Source: Salinimicrobium sp. TH3 (GTDB taxonomy: Bacteria; Bacteroidota; Bacteroidia; Flavobacteriales; Flavobacteriaceae). From it: a DNA stretch of 64,000 nt. The first letter of the stretch is position 1; every line of letters starts with the position of its first letter. Below the pieces are notes generated by a model. That model saw only the letters and a list, made by a program, of their open reading frames with translations, searched no databases and was not told the DNA's origin. Location of the stretch: positions 62,001 through 126,000 of the forward strand of contig NZ_JAPONB010000008.1 in NCBI RefSeq assembly GCF_026676115.1, given 5' to 3'. The translations under genes were made by a program, and so were the position numbers. Positions 1-8,575 of this stretch are shown here, piece by piece.

Positions 1-6
1 TTTGAA

Positions 7-188
7 GGGGGTAAAATTGTTCAAAAGCGGTAGAGAAAATAGTTTTTACTCGCTTTTACATGAATAACTTCTGAATTATAGGTATTTATCCTGAAAAATT
101 AAGTTTTGGATTTTGCCTATTCTGTTTAATCATGAAATGATTAGAACTTTTCATGAAGGTTTTTCTGAACAATTTTCGACCAACCCCC
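7..188. repeat. Possible MITE-like element with imperfect terminal inverted repeats
   Basis: The left end (7-26) reads GGGGGT followed by AAAATTGTTCAAAA. The right end (161-188), read on the other strand, is GGGGGTTGGTCG followed by AAAATTGTTCAGAAAA. The ends therefore match apart from a six-base insertion. The interior codes for nothing I recognise. The element touches the window edge, so its true left boundary is not certain. I see no transposase. Confidence 0.35.
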
Positions 189-270
189 GAAATAATCTGA
201 ATTAAGATATTAAAAGTACGAAGGAAGAAGTGAAAATTTATTTTTTTTCTGATCACTAATCACTGAAAAC

Positions 271-300
271 TTACTGCCTACTCACCCCTGCCCACTGCAT
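271..300. repeat. Dispersed repeat, copy 1 (ACTGCCTACTCACCCCTGCC type)
   Basis: First of four copies in the first 2.3 kb (also near 443-474, 1060-1092 and 2212-2245). The shared core is ACTGCCTACT followed by a short variable part and CCCACTGC. Downstream, at 320-360, there is a CCCCCAACCCTAAAGGGAG palindrome typical of Bacteroidota intergenic repeats. Nothing else is visible in 189-452. Confidence 0.6.
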
Positions 301-442
301 GTTTATTTATTTATTCCACTGTTCTTTTTCATTTCCCCCCAACCCTAAAGGGAGCTGAAAAAGAACAGAACCTGCTAATAGAAAAATATATCAATTTTGA
401 TTTAATGTTCATTCATCAACTAGGAGCCTTTACATTATTCGG

Positions 443-474
443 CACTTCCTACTCACCCCTGCCCACTGCGTACT
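443..474. repeat. Dispersed repeat, copy 2, overlapping the 3' end of the SRPBCC gene
   Basis: CTACTCACCCCTGCCCACTGC is shared almost exactly with 274-298. This copy supplies the stop codon (453-455, minus strand) and the last residues of the neighbouring gene. The repeat therefore extends into coding sequence. Confidence 0.6.
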
Positions 475-962
475 GTTTTCTGATCACTGCCTTCTAAAAC
501 TTCCCGCCATCTGCCACTTTCTGCATAATCTTTAAGAACTCTATTGCGTCCCTTTAGAAAATTGCTCATGTAGCTTTTGAGGAATAATTTATTTGCCAAC
601 TCACCTAAAATGCCAAGCGGAGCCTGAAACTTAAAGACATCCCTCATAATTGTTCCTCCATTCGAGGTAGAAAAATAATGTTCATGCCTAAAACTTTTAA
701 AGGCACCTTTCACCATTTCATCCGCAAAAAAATCGGGCCTGTCGAATTCTGTAACTCTGGTAGTAAGGCTTTGAACTACCCCAAGATGTTTCCCCCGCCA
801 GGTAACAGTTTCATTCAGGCCTATTAATCCGCTGGTTCTTCCTGCAACTGCTCTTTCATCAGACGATCTATTGATCTTCGATTGAAAATCAATGCTCCTG
901 GACAGATCAAATACAATCTGCTGCTCAGCTTTAATATATGTTTCTAACCTAATTACCGGCAT
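453..962 (-). CDS. SRPBCC-family (START-like) ligand-binding protein
   Basis: This 169-residue protein has the layout of the SRPBCC fold used for hydrophobic-ligand binding or cyclase/ATPase-activation roles. It has an N-terminal strand (VIRLETYIKAEQQIVFDLSRS), a middle GLIGLNETVTWRGKHLG strand pair, a TRVTEFDRPDFFADEM segment and a C-terminal amphipathic helix containing KSYMSNFLKGRNRVLKDYAE. There is no signal peptide, so it is probably cytoplasmic. Small proteins of this type in Flavobacteriia are usually called cell-division-inhibitor-like or simply SRPBCC; substrate and role are unknown. The gene stands alone. The last 15 or so residues, after WREVL, are encoded by a dispersed intergenic repeat and probably replaced the native tail. 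Confidence 0.8.
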   Translation of the reverse strand: MPVIRLETYIKAEQQIVFDLSRSIDFQSKINRSSDERAVAGRTSGLIGLNETVTWRGKHLGVVQSLTTRVTEFDRPDFFADEMVKGAFKSFRHEHYFSTSNGGTIMRDVFKFQAPLGILGELANKLFLKSYMSNFLKGRNRVLKDYAESGRWREVLEGSDQKTVRSGQG

Positions 963-1004
963 ATTATTAAGTGTTGTGTGGTCTCTTAAAATACGATTTT
1001 AGAA

Positions 1005-1172
1005 AAAGAGCCAGGTACCAAGACTTTTACAGGTTGAACTAATTATAAAAAACTAAACACTTACTGCCTACTTCACTCTGCCCACTGCCTACCGAAATTC
1101 CCTTATCATTCAGATCGATCGGCAGCGAAGTGAAGAATCTCTTTTGAAGTACGAGATTAGAAGTACGAAATA
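1005..1172. repeat. Long imperfect direct repeat, copy A
   Basis: It matches 2150-2326 in the same orientation. Shared blocks in order are GAGCCA, CAGGTTGAACT/CCGGTTGAACT, ACTAAACA, the ACTGCCTACT repeat, CTTATCATTCAGA, GAAGTGAAG, ATCTCTTTTGAAG and TTAGAAGTACGAAAT. The rest of this gap (1173-1375) shows only AT-rich sequence with further ATTCAGAACGAG fragments and no gene. Confidence 0.7.
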
Positions 1173-1375
1173 CGACCGACGAATTACAAAGTACCGCCTG
1201 TCATTCAGAACGAGATTTATTAGTATTCTTCATGGAACGGTTTTGCATCCAAAAGATAAACAGAGGACATGACATAACCTGACTTTGCAAAAAGTCAGAA
1301 GACGACATTGGAGGCAGAATTGCTTCTCTTTTACCGGCAGAAAAAAAGCTTTTTTGAAGTCTTTGGAATCATAAT

Positions 1376-2005
1376 TTAAACCCAGTCCTCAGCCAAAATC
1401 CTTTCCTGCTTTTCCAGCTGTTGTACTACTACTCCAAGTTCGTTGATGATATTCTCTCCTTTGTCCTTATTGTACCAAATTTGCAGCAGGGTTTTAAACT
1501 GGGCGTCGATCTTGCCGAATTTCTCTTTATAGTCGGTCACTAGTTTAGTAGCTGCAGCCGTTCGTGGTCCCCAGGTGGCCATCACCTCCAGGTTGGGATT
1601 CATTATAATGAGCTTTGGAATGGAGCGGGTGCCATTGGTAAGGAAATGGTCCATTAGTTCCGGATACTCATCTCTCAAAACGACCCTGAGCTCAATATTT
1701 TCTGAAGCCTCTGCAAGTTTGTTGAGCACCGGCAGCGTTTGGGCCGCGTCTCCACACCAGGATTCGGTAATGAGCAGCCAGATCTGTTTAACTCCAACAC
1801 CTTTAAAAAGGGAGGTTTCGGTTTCCGAAAGCTGAATGGTCTTATTCAGCCGCAGGGAGCGTTTATAGTTCAGAGCAGTAAATTCAACCCGGTCCTGATC
1901 AATTTCTCCAGAAGTGCTTTCGGTAAGCACCAGCTTTTTCATCAGGTCCATATATTCCGTGTAGGTCATGGAGCCTTCCAGACCTTGAGCCAGTTTTTCT
2001 ATCAT
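1376..2005 (-). CDS. Thioredoxin-family protein with a single-cysteine WCGD active site
   Basis: The 209-residue protein has a helical N-terminal part and a thioredoxin fold from about residue 70. The expected active-site loop after the first core strand reads ESWCGDAAQTLPVL (Cys84), so the usual second cysteine of CXXC is replaced and only one thiol is present. The later SIPKLIIM segment supplies the cis-proline typical of the fold. It has no signal peptide and is presumably cytoplasmic. Flavobacterial homologues with WCGDA are annotated simply as thioredoxin family. A monothiol site suggests glutathione-like, bacillithiol-like or mixed-disulfide chemistry rather than classical reduction, but this is inference. 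Met13 is an alternative start. The gene is isolated between the two copies of a long direct repeat. Confidence 0.85.
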   Translation of the reverse strand: MIEKLAQGLEGSMTYTEYMDLMKKLVLTESTSGEIDQDRVEFTALNYKRSLRLNKTIQLSETETSLFKGVGVKQIWLLITESWCGDAAQTLPVLNKLAEASENIELRVVLRDEYPELMDHFLTNGTRSIPKLIIMNPNLEVMATWGPRTAAATKLVTDYKEKFGKIDAQFKTLLQIWYNKDKGENIINELGVVVQQLEKQERILAEDWV

Positions 2006-2149
2006 AATGATAAATTTTAAAATGCAAAAATATAGTTCTCTTTTACGGGGAGATATGATCCTACTCAGGTTTGGTAATGGTTAATAAGTAAATTGGGGAT
2101 TGGGTAATTAGGGTGGGGTGATTTGTTAAAAATTCTCGGTGCATTCAAT

Positions 2150-2326
2150 AAAGAGCCAAAAGCCAGGACCAATACTTTTTGCCGGTTGAACTTATTACTA
2201 AACACTAAACATCTACTGCCTACTTATCACTGCGCACTGCCTACCAAAATTCTCTTATCATTCAGAACGAGCGGGTGTGAAGTGAAGGATCTCTTTTGAA
2301 GGACGAATTTAGAAGTACGAAATTAG
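2150..2326. repeat. Long imperfect direct repeat, copy B
   Basis: Second copy of the 1005-1172 repeat, in the same orientation. The two copies enclose the thioredoxin-family gene. Identity is roughly three quarters by eye, with several small indels. Confidence 0.7.
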
Positions 2327-2332
2327 ACCCCC

Positions 2333-2499
2333 AAATGTCCCACTGAGCCCGACCACAGGGAGGAATAGTCGAAGTGCTCCTTAACAAAATTTCTCTTCTA
2401 AAACGGCTTCGACTACCCGCCTCCCGGCGGCTCAGCCTGACAGCCTATACCAATGTCACACTGAGCCAGACCACAGGGAGGAATAGTCGAAGTTTTGTG
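2333..2499. repeat. REP-like cluster: two direct copies and one inverted copy
   Basis: CACAGGGAGGAATAGTCGAAG occurs at about 2353-2373 and again at about 2472-2492, each preceded by CACTGAGC. Between them, at 2404-2440, lies an inverted relative (GGCTTCGACTACCCGCCTCC then GGCGGCTCAGCCTGACA). The arrangement could fold into stem-loops. This is the common TCGACTACGCTCAG-type repeat of Flavobacteriia. Confidence 0.65.
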
Positions 2500-3087
2500 A
2501 AGGAAGAAATTTGAAAATACGAAGGTTGAAGTACACCTCCGTCTGTCAACTCAAAACTTTGTAGAACTTTTCCGGCATGGAAAGAAGAACATAACATTTT
2601 GAATTGCAGTACAAAAGCTGATTGCAAGTTCCTTTTTTGTACGTGTAGTGGGAGAATTTTCGAAAGTCAATTCGGTGTTTAAGAAAGTCGACAACTATAG
2701 ATTAACCTGGAGCAGTTCCGCAGAATTTGAGACCCGAACCTAAACCTGCTGTTAAACCTTCTCATCAATTGGAGGCGTATCCAATTTAAAGAGAACTCAA
2801 AATTAACTACTTATTTCTAAGAGTACGGAATTACCCGCCAGATATAAATCCGGAAAAACCTCTTATACAATAGGAGAATTTTCAACTTCAGGATAGGGAT
2901 ATCTTTAATACAGTAGATCTACACATCAGGAATTCATTTTAAAACAATTTGAAGTCTTTTTTAAAAAGATCTTTTGCCTAACAACAGCTCTCCCTTCAGT
3001 GTTCCTTTTGATCTCTTTTGCAGGTTTTAAAACTTATACTGAGAAATCATCATAACTCCGGTCTTATGACCATTAAACTATACTATT
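2500..3087. other. Gene-poor gap upstream of the BspA-type lipoprotein
   Basis: No supported gene. A short stretch at about 2967-3057 translates as a signal-peptide-like segment (KKIFCLTTALPSVFLLISF) but has no start codon and stops soon after. It may be the leftover 5' end of a lost secreted-protein gene. Confidence 0.3.
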
Positions 3088-5511
3088 ATGAAGAACTCAA
3101 CTCAACAATTAAAAAAGTGGTTCACTGCAAATGGAAATCCTGCTGTTTTCGGTCTGGTAAGGAAGAGTCAGACAACATTTTCTGATGCTTTTAAATTAAG
3201 ATTCTGGCTGCTTATGCTAGCTATGATCATCTTCAGCTGCGACACTGATTCTGATGAATTACTACCTGAGGAGGAAAACCTAATAAAAAAGGATCTGTTG
3301 CAGGAAAATACCACTGCGACCCAAAATACCCCGGGTATTTATGACGCTGCCCATGGAGGCCAGGAAGGCTTTTATTTTTTGCCTCCTATGGTAAAATCTC
3401 CGGACTATAGTGGAACATTTGACCCTGGTCTTGCTCCGGTAGTTGAAATATATGAATTAGGAACCAGTGAACTACTTCATGCTGCTTTTTCAATGAATGG
3501 AGACGCGGGCTCAGAGCTCGTTCGGCTAGATGAAGAAGGAGAACAATACGTGGTGAACTGGCACACAGATCAAACAGGGACAGCAGTAGGGCAAACATAC
3601 AGAATTAAAATAAAGGTCGCCGGTACTGTACTTGGTCATGCAGATGTACAAATGGCAGAAAATGGAAATGAAGCTAAAAATATTACAGATGGTGAAGCGA
3701 TTGCCCTGGTTGATGGACGAACCCTCCCCATAAAATTTCGGATTGAAGAAGGGGCAGTAAATATTGTTGGACCAGAGGGAGGTGTCGTTATAACCAACGA
3801 TGGACTTGTGAACCTGATAATCCCTGAAAGTGCTGTTGATGAGAATATAAACATAACCGTCAATCCTGTAGTGGATGAGCTCCAGGATCCCGATGTTGTA
3901 CCGGGAGCGCTTTTTGATTTTAATCCCAGCCCGTACAATTTTAAGCAGGATCTTACTCTTACGATAAAATACGATCCCGCTAACTTACCTGTGGGTGTGG
4001 CTGAAGATGAACTCAGGCTGCTGGCGGTTGTTAATGGAGAGTGGGTACAGTTAGCCGGGAGTTCGGTAGACGTGGAAAACAAAACGGTAACCGGACCTTT
4101 AAGCAGCTTTAGCCGAAAAGGTGTAGGGCGTGGAAAAGTTCATGAAATAACTGTCTCACCATCTGAAGCCTCCATTGATGTTGGTGAAACTTTTCAATTC
4201 GAAGCAGTTTTGAAGAATTTGGATGGGGAAGTGATGTCCCGAAAAGTCCAATGGTTGAGTTCAGATGATGCAATAGCAACAGTCGATAACTCAGGGTTAG
4301 TAACCGCCGTGTCCTTCGGTGAAGTTACAATTGAAGCTAAATCGGGAAAAATTAGTGAAACTGCAAATCTTATTGTAGCAGACGATAATGTTTCAAGTGC
4401 TTTTGTCACTAAGTGGAATACTAACTTAGATTATAATTCAAGAATCGCTCTGGCTTTGGCCGGTACGGTAAACGCCTCAATTGACTGGGGAGACGGGACT
4501 GCCAAAGAAGAAGTAACAGGACCAGGTCCTCATTATCACACGTATGCCGTAGATGGAATTTATACGGTTTCTGTTACGGGTACAGTGACGGCTTATGATA
4601 CCTATAATTATGGTGGTAATTATTACGAGAGAAATAAACTTATTGAAGTAGTATCGTGGGGAGATGTAGGTTTTGTTGATCTTTCCTATGCTTTTTATAG
4701 AGCAGAAAACCTCCTGTCAGTTCCAACAAGCTCTGCTGGAATAGAAAATGTGACCAATATGAGATCAATGTTTGGAGGTACGTGGTATTTTAATACGGAT
4801 ATAGGAGGTTGGAACACGGCAAATGTGACCAATATGTCGGGTATGTTTGCTGGCACCTATTCATTTAATGCCGACATAGGGAATTGGTCGACTGGAAATG
4901 TGACGGATATGAGTTCTATGTTTGGTAATGCAATTCCTTTCAACCAAAACATCGGAGGTTGGGATACCAGTAATGTGACAAACATGCGGGGAATGTTTTC
5001 GGGCGCGCAGTCATTCAACCAGGACATTGGAAATTGGAATACCGAGAGTGTTACTAATATGAGGTATATGTTCTCTAGGGCCTATTCCTTTAATCAAAAT
5101 ATTGGACAATGGAACACCGCAAATGTTACTATTATGGAGGATATGTTCAGAAGCGCAAGAGTTTTCAACGGAGATATTAGCAATTGGGATACAGGGAAGG
5201 TGACAAATATGAAGTTTATGTTCAACTTGGCGTATGCTTTTAACCAAAATATAGGAGGTTGGAATGTTGAAAATGTTACAGATATGTCGTCAATGTTTGG
5301 TGGTGCCACAAATTTCAATGGGGATATCAGTACTTGGAATACTGGGAACGTGCTGTCAATGGATTCTATGTTTTATGATGCACATTTTTTTAATCAAGAT
5401 CTCTCTAAATGGTGTGTTACGAATGTTTCGAGCGAGCCATTAGATTTCGATACCGAAGCCACGAACTGGGTCTTACCCCGACCAGTTTGGGGAACCTGTC
5501 CCACGAATTAA
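3088..5511 (+). CDS. BspA-type (DUF285) repeat surface lipoprotein with ZU5-like, Ig-like and PKD-like domains
   Basis: Large 807-residue lipoprotein. An unusually long 36-residue polar N-terminus precedes the hydrophobic segment and a lipobox (MIIFSC, Cys51). The next recognisable unit is ZU5-like (about 225-340, VGPEGGVV and IIPESAV). It is followed by a bacterial Ig-like Big_2 domain (about 350-430, [16 protein letters not shown]), then a PKD-like unit with WGDGT and [13 protein letters not shown] (about 440-500). Nine 25-residue BspA repeats fill 554-778 (NVTNMRSMF then [11 protein letters not shown] and variants), and the tail is cysteine-containing. BspA repeats are known in adhesins and host- or matrix-binding proteins. 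Here I infer a cell-surface anchored binding protein, ligand unknown. It is monocistronic with its own terminator. Confidence 0.88.
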   Translation: MKNSTQQLKKWFTANGNPAVFGLVRKSQTTFSDAFKLRFWLLMLAMIIFSCDTDSDELLPEEENLIKKDLLQENTTATQNTPGIYDAAHGGQEGFYFLPPMVKSPDYSGTFDPGLAPVVEIYELGTSELLHAAFSMNGDAGSELVRLDEEGEQYVVNWHTDQTGTAVGQTYRIKIKVAGTVLGHADVQMAENGNEAKNITDGEAIALVDGRTLPIKFRIEEGAVNIVGPEGGVVITNDGLVNLIIPESAVDENINITVNPVVDELQDPDVVPGALFDFNPSPYNFKQDLTLTIKYDPANLPVGVAEDELRLLAVVNGEWVQLAGSSVDVENKTVTGPLSSFSRKGVGRGKVHEITVSPSEASIDVGETFQFEAVLKNLDGEVMSRKVQWLSSDDAIATVDNSGLVTAVSFGEVTIEAKSGKISETANLIVADDNVSSAFVTKWNTNLDYNSRIALALAGTVNASIDWGDGTAKEEVTGPGPHYHTYAVDGIYTVSVTGTVTAYDTYNYGGNYYERNKLIEVVSWGDVGFVDLSYAFYRAENLLSVPTSSAGIENVTNMRSMFGGTWYFNTDIGGWNTANVTNMSGMFAGTYSFNADIGNWSTGNVTDMSSMFGNAIPFNQNIGGWDTSNVTNMRGMFSGAQSFNQDIGNWNTESVTNMRYMFSRAYSFNQNIGQWNTANVTIMEDMFRSARVFNGDISNWDTGKVTNMKFMFNLAYAFNQNIGGWNVENVTDMSSMFGGATNFNGDISTWNTGNVLSMDSMFYDAHFFNQDLSKWCVTNVSSEPLDFDTEATNWVLPRPVWGTCPTN
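4747..5421 (+). repeat. Nine tandem 75-bp coding repeats (BspA/DUF285)
   Basis: In-frame array encoding nine 25-residue units of the form NVTxMxxMF-x5-FNxDIGxWxT. Units differ at the nucleotide level, so this is an old array rather than a fresh expansion. Its regular period makes it a candidate for copy-number change between strains. Confidence 0.85.
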
Positions 5512-5542
5512 AAGGAGTATGATTTCATAACAATGTGAAACT

Positions 5543-5573
5543 AAAATCCCGGCTAGTATAGTCGGGATTTTGT
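5543..5573 (+). terminator. Intrinsic terminator after the BspA-type gene
   Basis: AAAATCCCG and CGGGATTTT arms enclose an 11-base loop and are followed by a T-rich stretch. It lies 30 bases past the stop codon. Confidence 0.8.
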
Positions 5574-5583
5574 TATTAGAAAC

Positions 5584-5646
5584 CCTCGTCAGTTCGAGTG
5601 ATTTCTGAAGCCGAAAGGCGAAAGAAATCATATCGAGAATACGAGG
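5584..5646. repeat. CGTCAGTTCGAGTG-family repeat, single unit
   Basis: CTCGTCAGTTCGAGTGATTTC pairs with a later AAATCATATCGAGAATACGAG segment to make an imperfect hairpin. It is the same family as the clusters at 8576-8935 and 10226-10400. Confidence 0.6.
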
Positions 5647-5672
5647 GGGTTAGGAACTACCAAACCCGCTTT

Positions 5673-6341
5673 CTAAGAAGCTACTTCAGAAACCGTTAAT
5701 TCCCCTTCCCATTCAGAAGAAATTATTTCCTCCTTTTTTATCAAATTGCCGGAAGTGGTAATTCTATATTTGTCCTTTTCAGTATTTTGCAAGTCCCAGA
5801 TAATGTTTTCTGCTTCCGGAAATTCTAAATTACCCTTCATTTGTTCTTCAAATAATCTTTTTACGATATTCCTGTCAGACAACCCGTCATTTAATATTCT
5901 TAGGATCATTTCTTTGTCAAGGTTCTTTTCCGGCTCATCCTGAAAGTTAATCAGGCATTTAATAATGGTTGCGCTGGAGCTGGGGAATTTGCCGTTGTAT
6001 GCCTTAAAAAGTAACTGGTTGATATGGAATAATGGAGCCTGCAGTTCCATCTCGGGGTATTCCTCACACACTTTATCCATTAACATATCATTGGAGATCT
6101 GGTCAATTTGACCTTCAGTCAATTTTTCCCCGAGTTTGTATTGTAACACAATCCCTGCAGCTTCCGAAGGTTCAAAATCGGCTATTGCCATAAACAGTAG
6201 TTCCCGTAAGCTCTCTCTTCCGGTATCGTCCGCATCGGGATAATCAAACTTTTCCAGCAATTGAACATAGTCCTCATTTGTCCAGAATTCTTTGATCTCA
6301 TCGACCGTCTGGACTTCCTCTATTGTTATTATGTATTTCAT
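5673..6341 (-). CDS. Conserved-looking hypothetical protein, acidic, cytoplasmic
   Basis: The 222-residue protein is mostly helical and acidic. It has no signal peptide, membrane segment or recognisable catalytic motif. Landmarks are an N-terminal VDEIKEFWTNEDYVQLLEKF helix, GRESLRELLFMAIADFEPSEA, and a C-terminal part after KYRITTSGNLIKKEE that may form a small beta unit. I do not recognise the family. Codon use and length support a real gene. It stands alone between a CGTCAGTTCGAGTG-type repeat and the decayed DUF2200 region, so context gives no functional clue. Confidence 0.7.
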   Translation of the reverse strand: MKYIITIEEVQTVDEIKEFWTNEDYVQLLEKFDYPDADDTGRESLRELLFMAIADFEPSEAAGIVLQYKLGEKLTEGQIDQISNDMLMDKVCEEYPEMELQAPLFHINQLLFKAYNGKFPSSSATIIKCLINFQDEPEKNLDKEMILRILNDGLSDRNIVKRLFEEQMKGNLEFPEAENIIWDLQNTEKDKYRITTSGNLIKKEEIISSEWEGELTVSEVAS

Positions 6342-6477
6342 TGTGAACTTTTTATTCGGATGTTATATTTTCCGAAGCGGACAGTATAATCAAATTTAAT
6401 GACTGTAGGCTTGTATGGAATCACAACTTTTGGTGGAGGGGGATCATGGAGGCTTAGGCCCACTGATCCAAATTTAA

Positions 6478-6664
6478 TATCATGAGACTTCAAAAACTCA
6501 CAATGCCTGTATAGCCAATCTTACATTTGCTTCTGTTTATCCTCAATACGTCACCAAAATTGAGAAGAAAGGCAGAACAAAAGCAGAGTTTCGCCGTGGT
6601 ATAACATGGCTAACAGGATTTGAAAAAAAACCTGTACCAATTGATTGTAGAAAACGTTGCTTAT
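6478..6664 (+). pseudogene. Remnant of a DUF2200-family gene
   Basis: Between in-frame stops, the translation contains FASVYPQYVTKIEKKGRTKA followed by EFRRGITWLTGFE. As I recall, this closely follows the conserved N-terminal third of DUF2200 proteins (FASVYPLYxxKxEKKGRTKxE then WLTGY). There is no start codon at the expected place, and the family similarity stops after WLTGF, where about 70 residues should follow. I read it as a truncated, dead copy. The rest of the gap 6342-6750 shows no gene. Confidence 0.6.
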
Positions 6665-6750
6665 GACCTTTCATCAAGGTTAATTTCCTCATAAATAAAA
6701 CAGTAGCATTCCTTACCGAAGTACATTTACAAGTATCAAAGAAAGATAAC

Positions 6751-8562
6751 ATGAACAGCGAAGAAAAGGTGATGCAACCTATAGCGGCATCAAAAGGTAT
6801 GGGTGCGATCCTGGAAAATGACCAGGTGACTTTCAGGGTCTGGGCTCCTCATGCCGACCGTGTTTTTGTGGCGGGTGATTTCAATGACTGGGCAGAAGAC
6901 GGGCTGGAACTGCAAAAAGAAGAGGAAGGTTATTGGGCGGGTGTTACCAAGAAGGCCAAAGAAAGGGAGCAATACAAGTATGTGATCTTTAACGGGGAGG
7001 ACAAGTTTTTCCGAAATGATCCCTATGCGACGGAAGTAACCAACTCAAATGGAAATTCCATCATACGCCGACTGGACTTTGACTGGGATGGGGATAGTTT
7101 TGAACTTCCCTCCTGGAACTCCTTGGTGATCTATGAACTGCATGTGGGCACTTTCAACCGAAAACAGGCAGACCAGGTGGGCACCTTTAATGACGTCATC
7201 GAAAAATTAGGCTACCTGAAGGAACTGGGGATCAATTGTATAGAATTGTTACCGGCAGCCGAATTTGCCGGCGGCATTTCCTGGGGCTATAATTCCGCTC
7301 ATCCCTTTGCGATAGAACAGGATTACGGAGGACCCGATGGTTTGTACAGCCTGGTAAAAGAGGCTCATAAACATGGGATTGGTATCATCATGGACGTGGT
7401 ATATAATCACCTGGGGCCATCAGATGTAGACCTCTGGCAGTTTGACGGATGGAGTGAAAATGGAAAAGGCGGTATTTATTTCTACAATGACCACAGGAGT
7501 GATACCCCCTGGGGAGATACACGCCCCGATTATGGTCGGCCGGAAGTACGGCAGTATTTGAGGGATAATGCCCTGATGTGGATCGAGAAATACCACTGTG
7601 ACGGACTCAGAATGGATGCGACCTCTTATATAAGGTATGAAGGGGGCGGTCTGGGATTTGATACCGAGATCATTGAAGGCCTTATCCTAATGCGCGACAT
7701 AAATACTGAAATAAGGAACAAGTACCCTAAAGTACTTACTATAGCCGAAGATCTTAAAGGGCAGGACCTCATTACGAACAAGATAGAAGACGGGGGAATT
7801 GGCTATGGAGCGCAATGGGACCTTCATTTTGTGCACCCCATAAGAGAGGCTTTGATTAATCCTGAAGATGACGCCAGAGACCTGGAGACCATTGCCAATG
7901 CAATTACCTATCGATATGGCCATGATGCTTTTTCCCGGGTCATTTACACCGAATCACATGATGAAGTAGCAAACGGAAAGGCCCGCGTCCCCGAGGAGAT
8001 ACATCCCGGGAATGCTGAGAGTGCCTTTGCAAAGAAAAGATCTATAATAGGCCTGGTACTGGTAATGACGGCTCCCGGAATTCCAATGATCTTCCAGGGT
8101 CAGGAATTTTTAGAAGACGAATATTTTAAGGATCATGAAGGCCTGGATTGGGGAAAATTTGAGAACATGAAGGGAATCACCCGGCTGGCAGCAGACCTTT
8201 TTAAATTAAAGACCGGCGAATTTGGGGCTACTGAAGGCTTGAGAGGCCAGGAAACCGAAATTTTACATCTTAATCAGGAAACAAAAATACTCGCCTATAA
8301 GCGCACCAATCCCGGGGAAAATGAGCAGCCGGTGCTTGTGATCATCAATTTTGGCAATAAGGATTACGAGAATTATGGCATTGGAATCGAACCTGATGTA
8401 GACTGGAAGCTGAGATTCAATAGTGCCTGGAAAGGTTATGACGAGGATTTTTCGGAAATGCCCGTCGACGGAATGAATACCGAAGAAAAAGTCACCGATG
8501 ATAAAGCCTGGACAGGACAAGTGAATATCCCCGCGTATGGCAGCCAGATCTATACCATATAA
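6751..8562 (+). CDS. GH13 family alpha-glucan enzyme, branching-enzyme-like
   Basis: The 603-residue protein has an N-terminal CBM48-type module (about 15-100, FRVWAPHADRVFVAGDFNDW). A GH13 TIM barrel follows (about 120-500) and then a C-terminal beta domain. Catalytic residues are visible: Asp289 in DGLRMDAT (nucleophile), Glu333 in TIAED (acid/base) and Asp404 in TESHDE (transition-state stabiliser). MDVVYNH supplies the first conserved GH13 region. It has no signal peptide, so it probably acts on intracellular glycogen or maltodextrin. The SHDE motif favours 1,4-alpha-glucan branching enzyme; the barrel's early part also resembles malto-oligosyltrehalose trehalohydrolase, so specificity is open. 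It is monocistronic with no glycogen genes beside it. Confidence 0.85.
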   Translation: MNSEEKVMQPIAASKGMGAILENDQVTFRVWAPHADRVFVAGDFNDWAEDGLELQKEEEGYWAGVTKKAKEREQYKYVIFNGEDKFFRNDPYATEVTNSNGNSIIRRLDFDWDGDSFELPSWNSLVIYELHVGTFNRKQADQVGTFNDVIEKLGYLKELGINCIELLPAAEFAGGISWGYNSAHPFAIEQDYGGPDGLYSLVKEAHKHGIGIIMDVVYNHLGPSDVDLWQFDGWSENGKGGIYFYNDHRSDTPWGDTRPDYGRPEVRQYLRDNALMWIEKYHCDGLRMDATSYIRYEGGGLGFDTEIIEGLILMRDINTEIRNKYPKVLTIAEDLKGQDLITNKIEDGGIGYGAQWDLHFVHPIREALINPEDDARDLETIANAITYRYGHDAFSRVIYTESHDEVANGKARVPEEIHPGNAESAFAKKRSIIGLVLVMTAPGIPMIFQGQEFLEDEYFKDHEGLDWGKFENMKGITRLAADLFKLKTGEFGATEGLRGQETEILHLNQETKILAYKRTNPGENEQPVLVIINFGNKDYENYGIGIEPDVDWKLRFNSAWKGYDEDFSEMPVDGMNTEEKVTDDKAWTGQVNIPAYGSQIYTI

Positions 8563-8575
8563 AATGTTTTACGGT

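Noticed and set aside
2967-3057. Signal-peptide-like short frame (KKIFCLTTALPSVFLLISF)
   Set aside because: No start codon and too short; kept only as a possible relic, not called as a gene.
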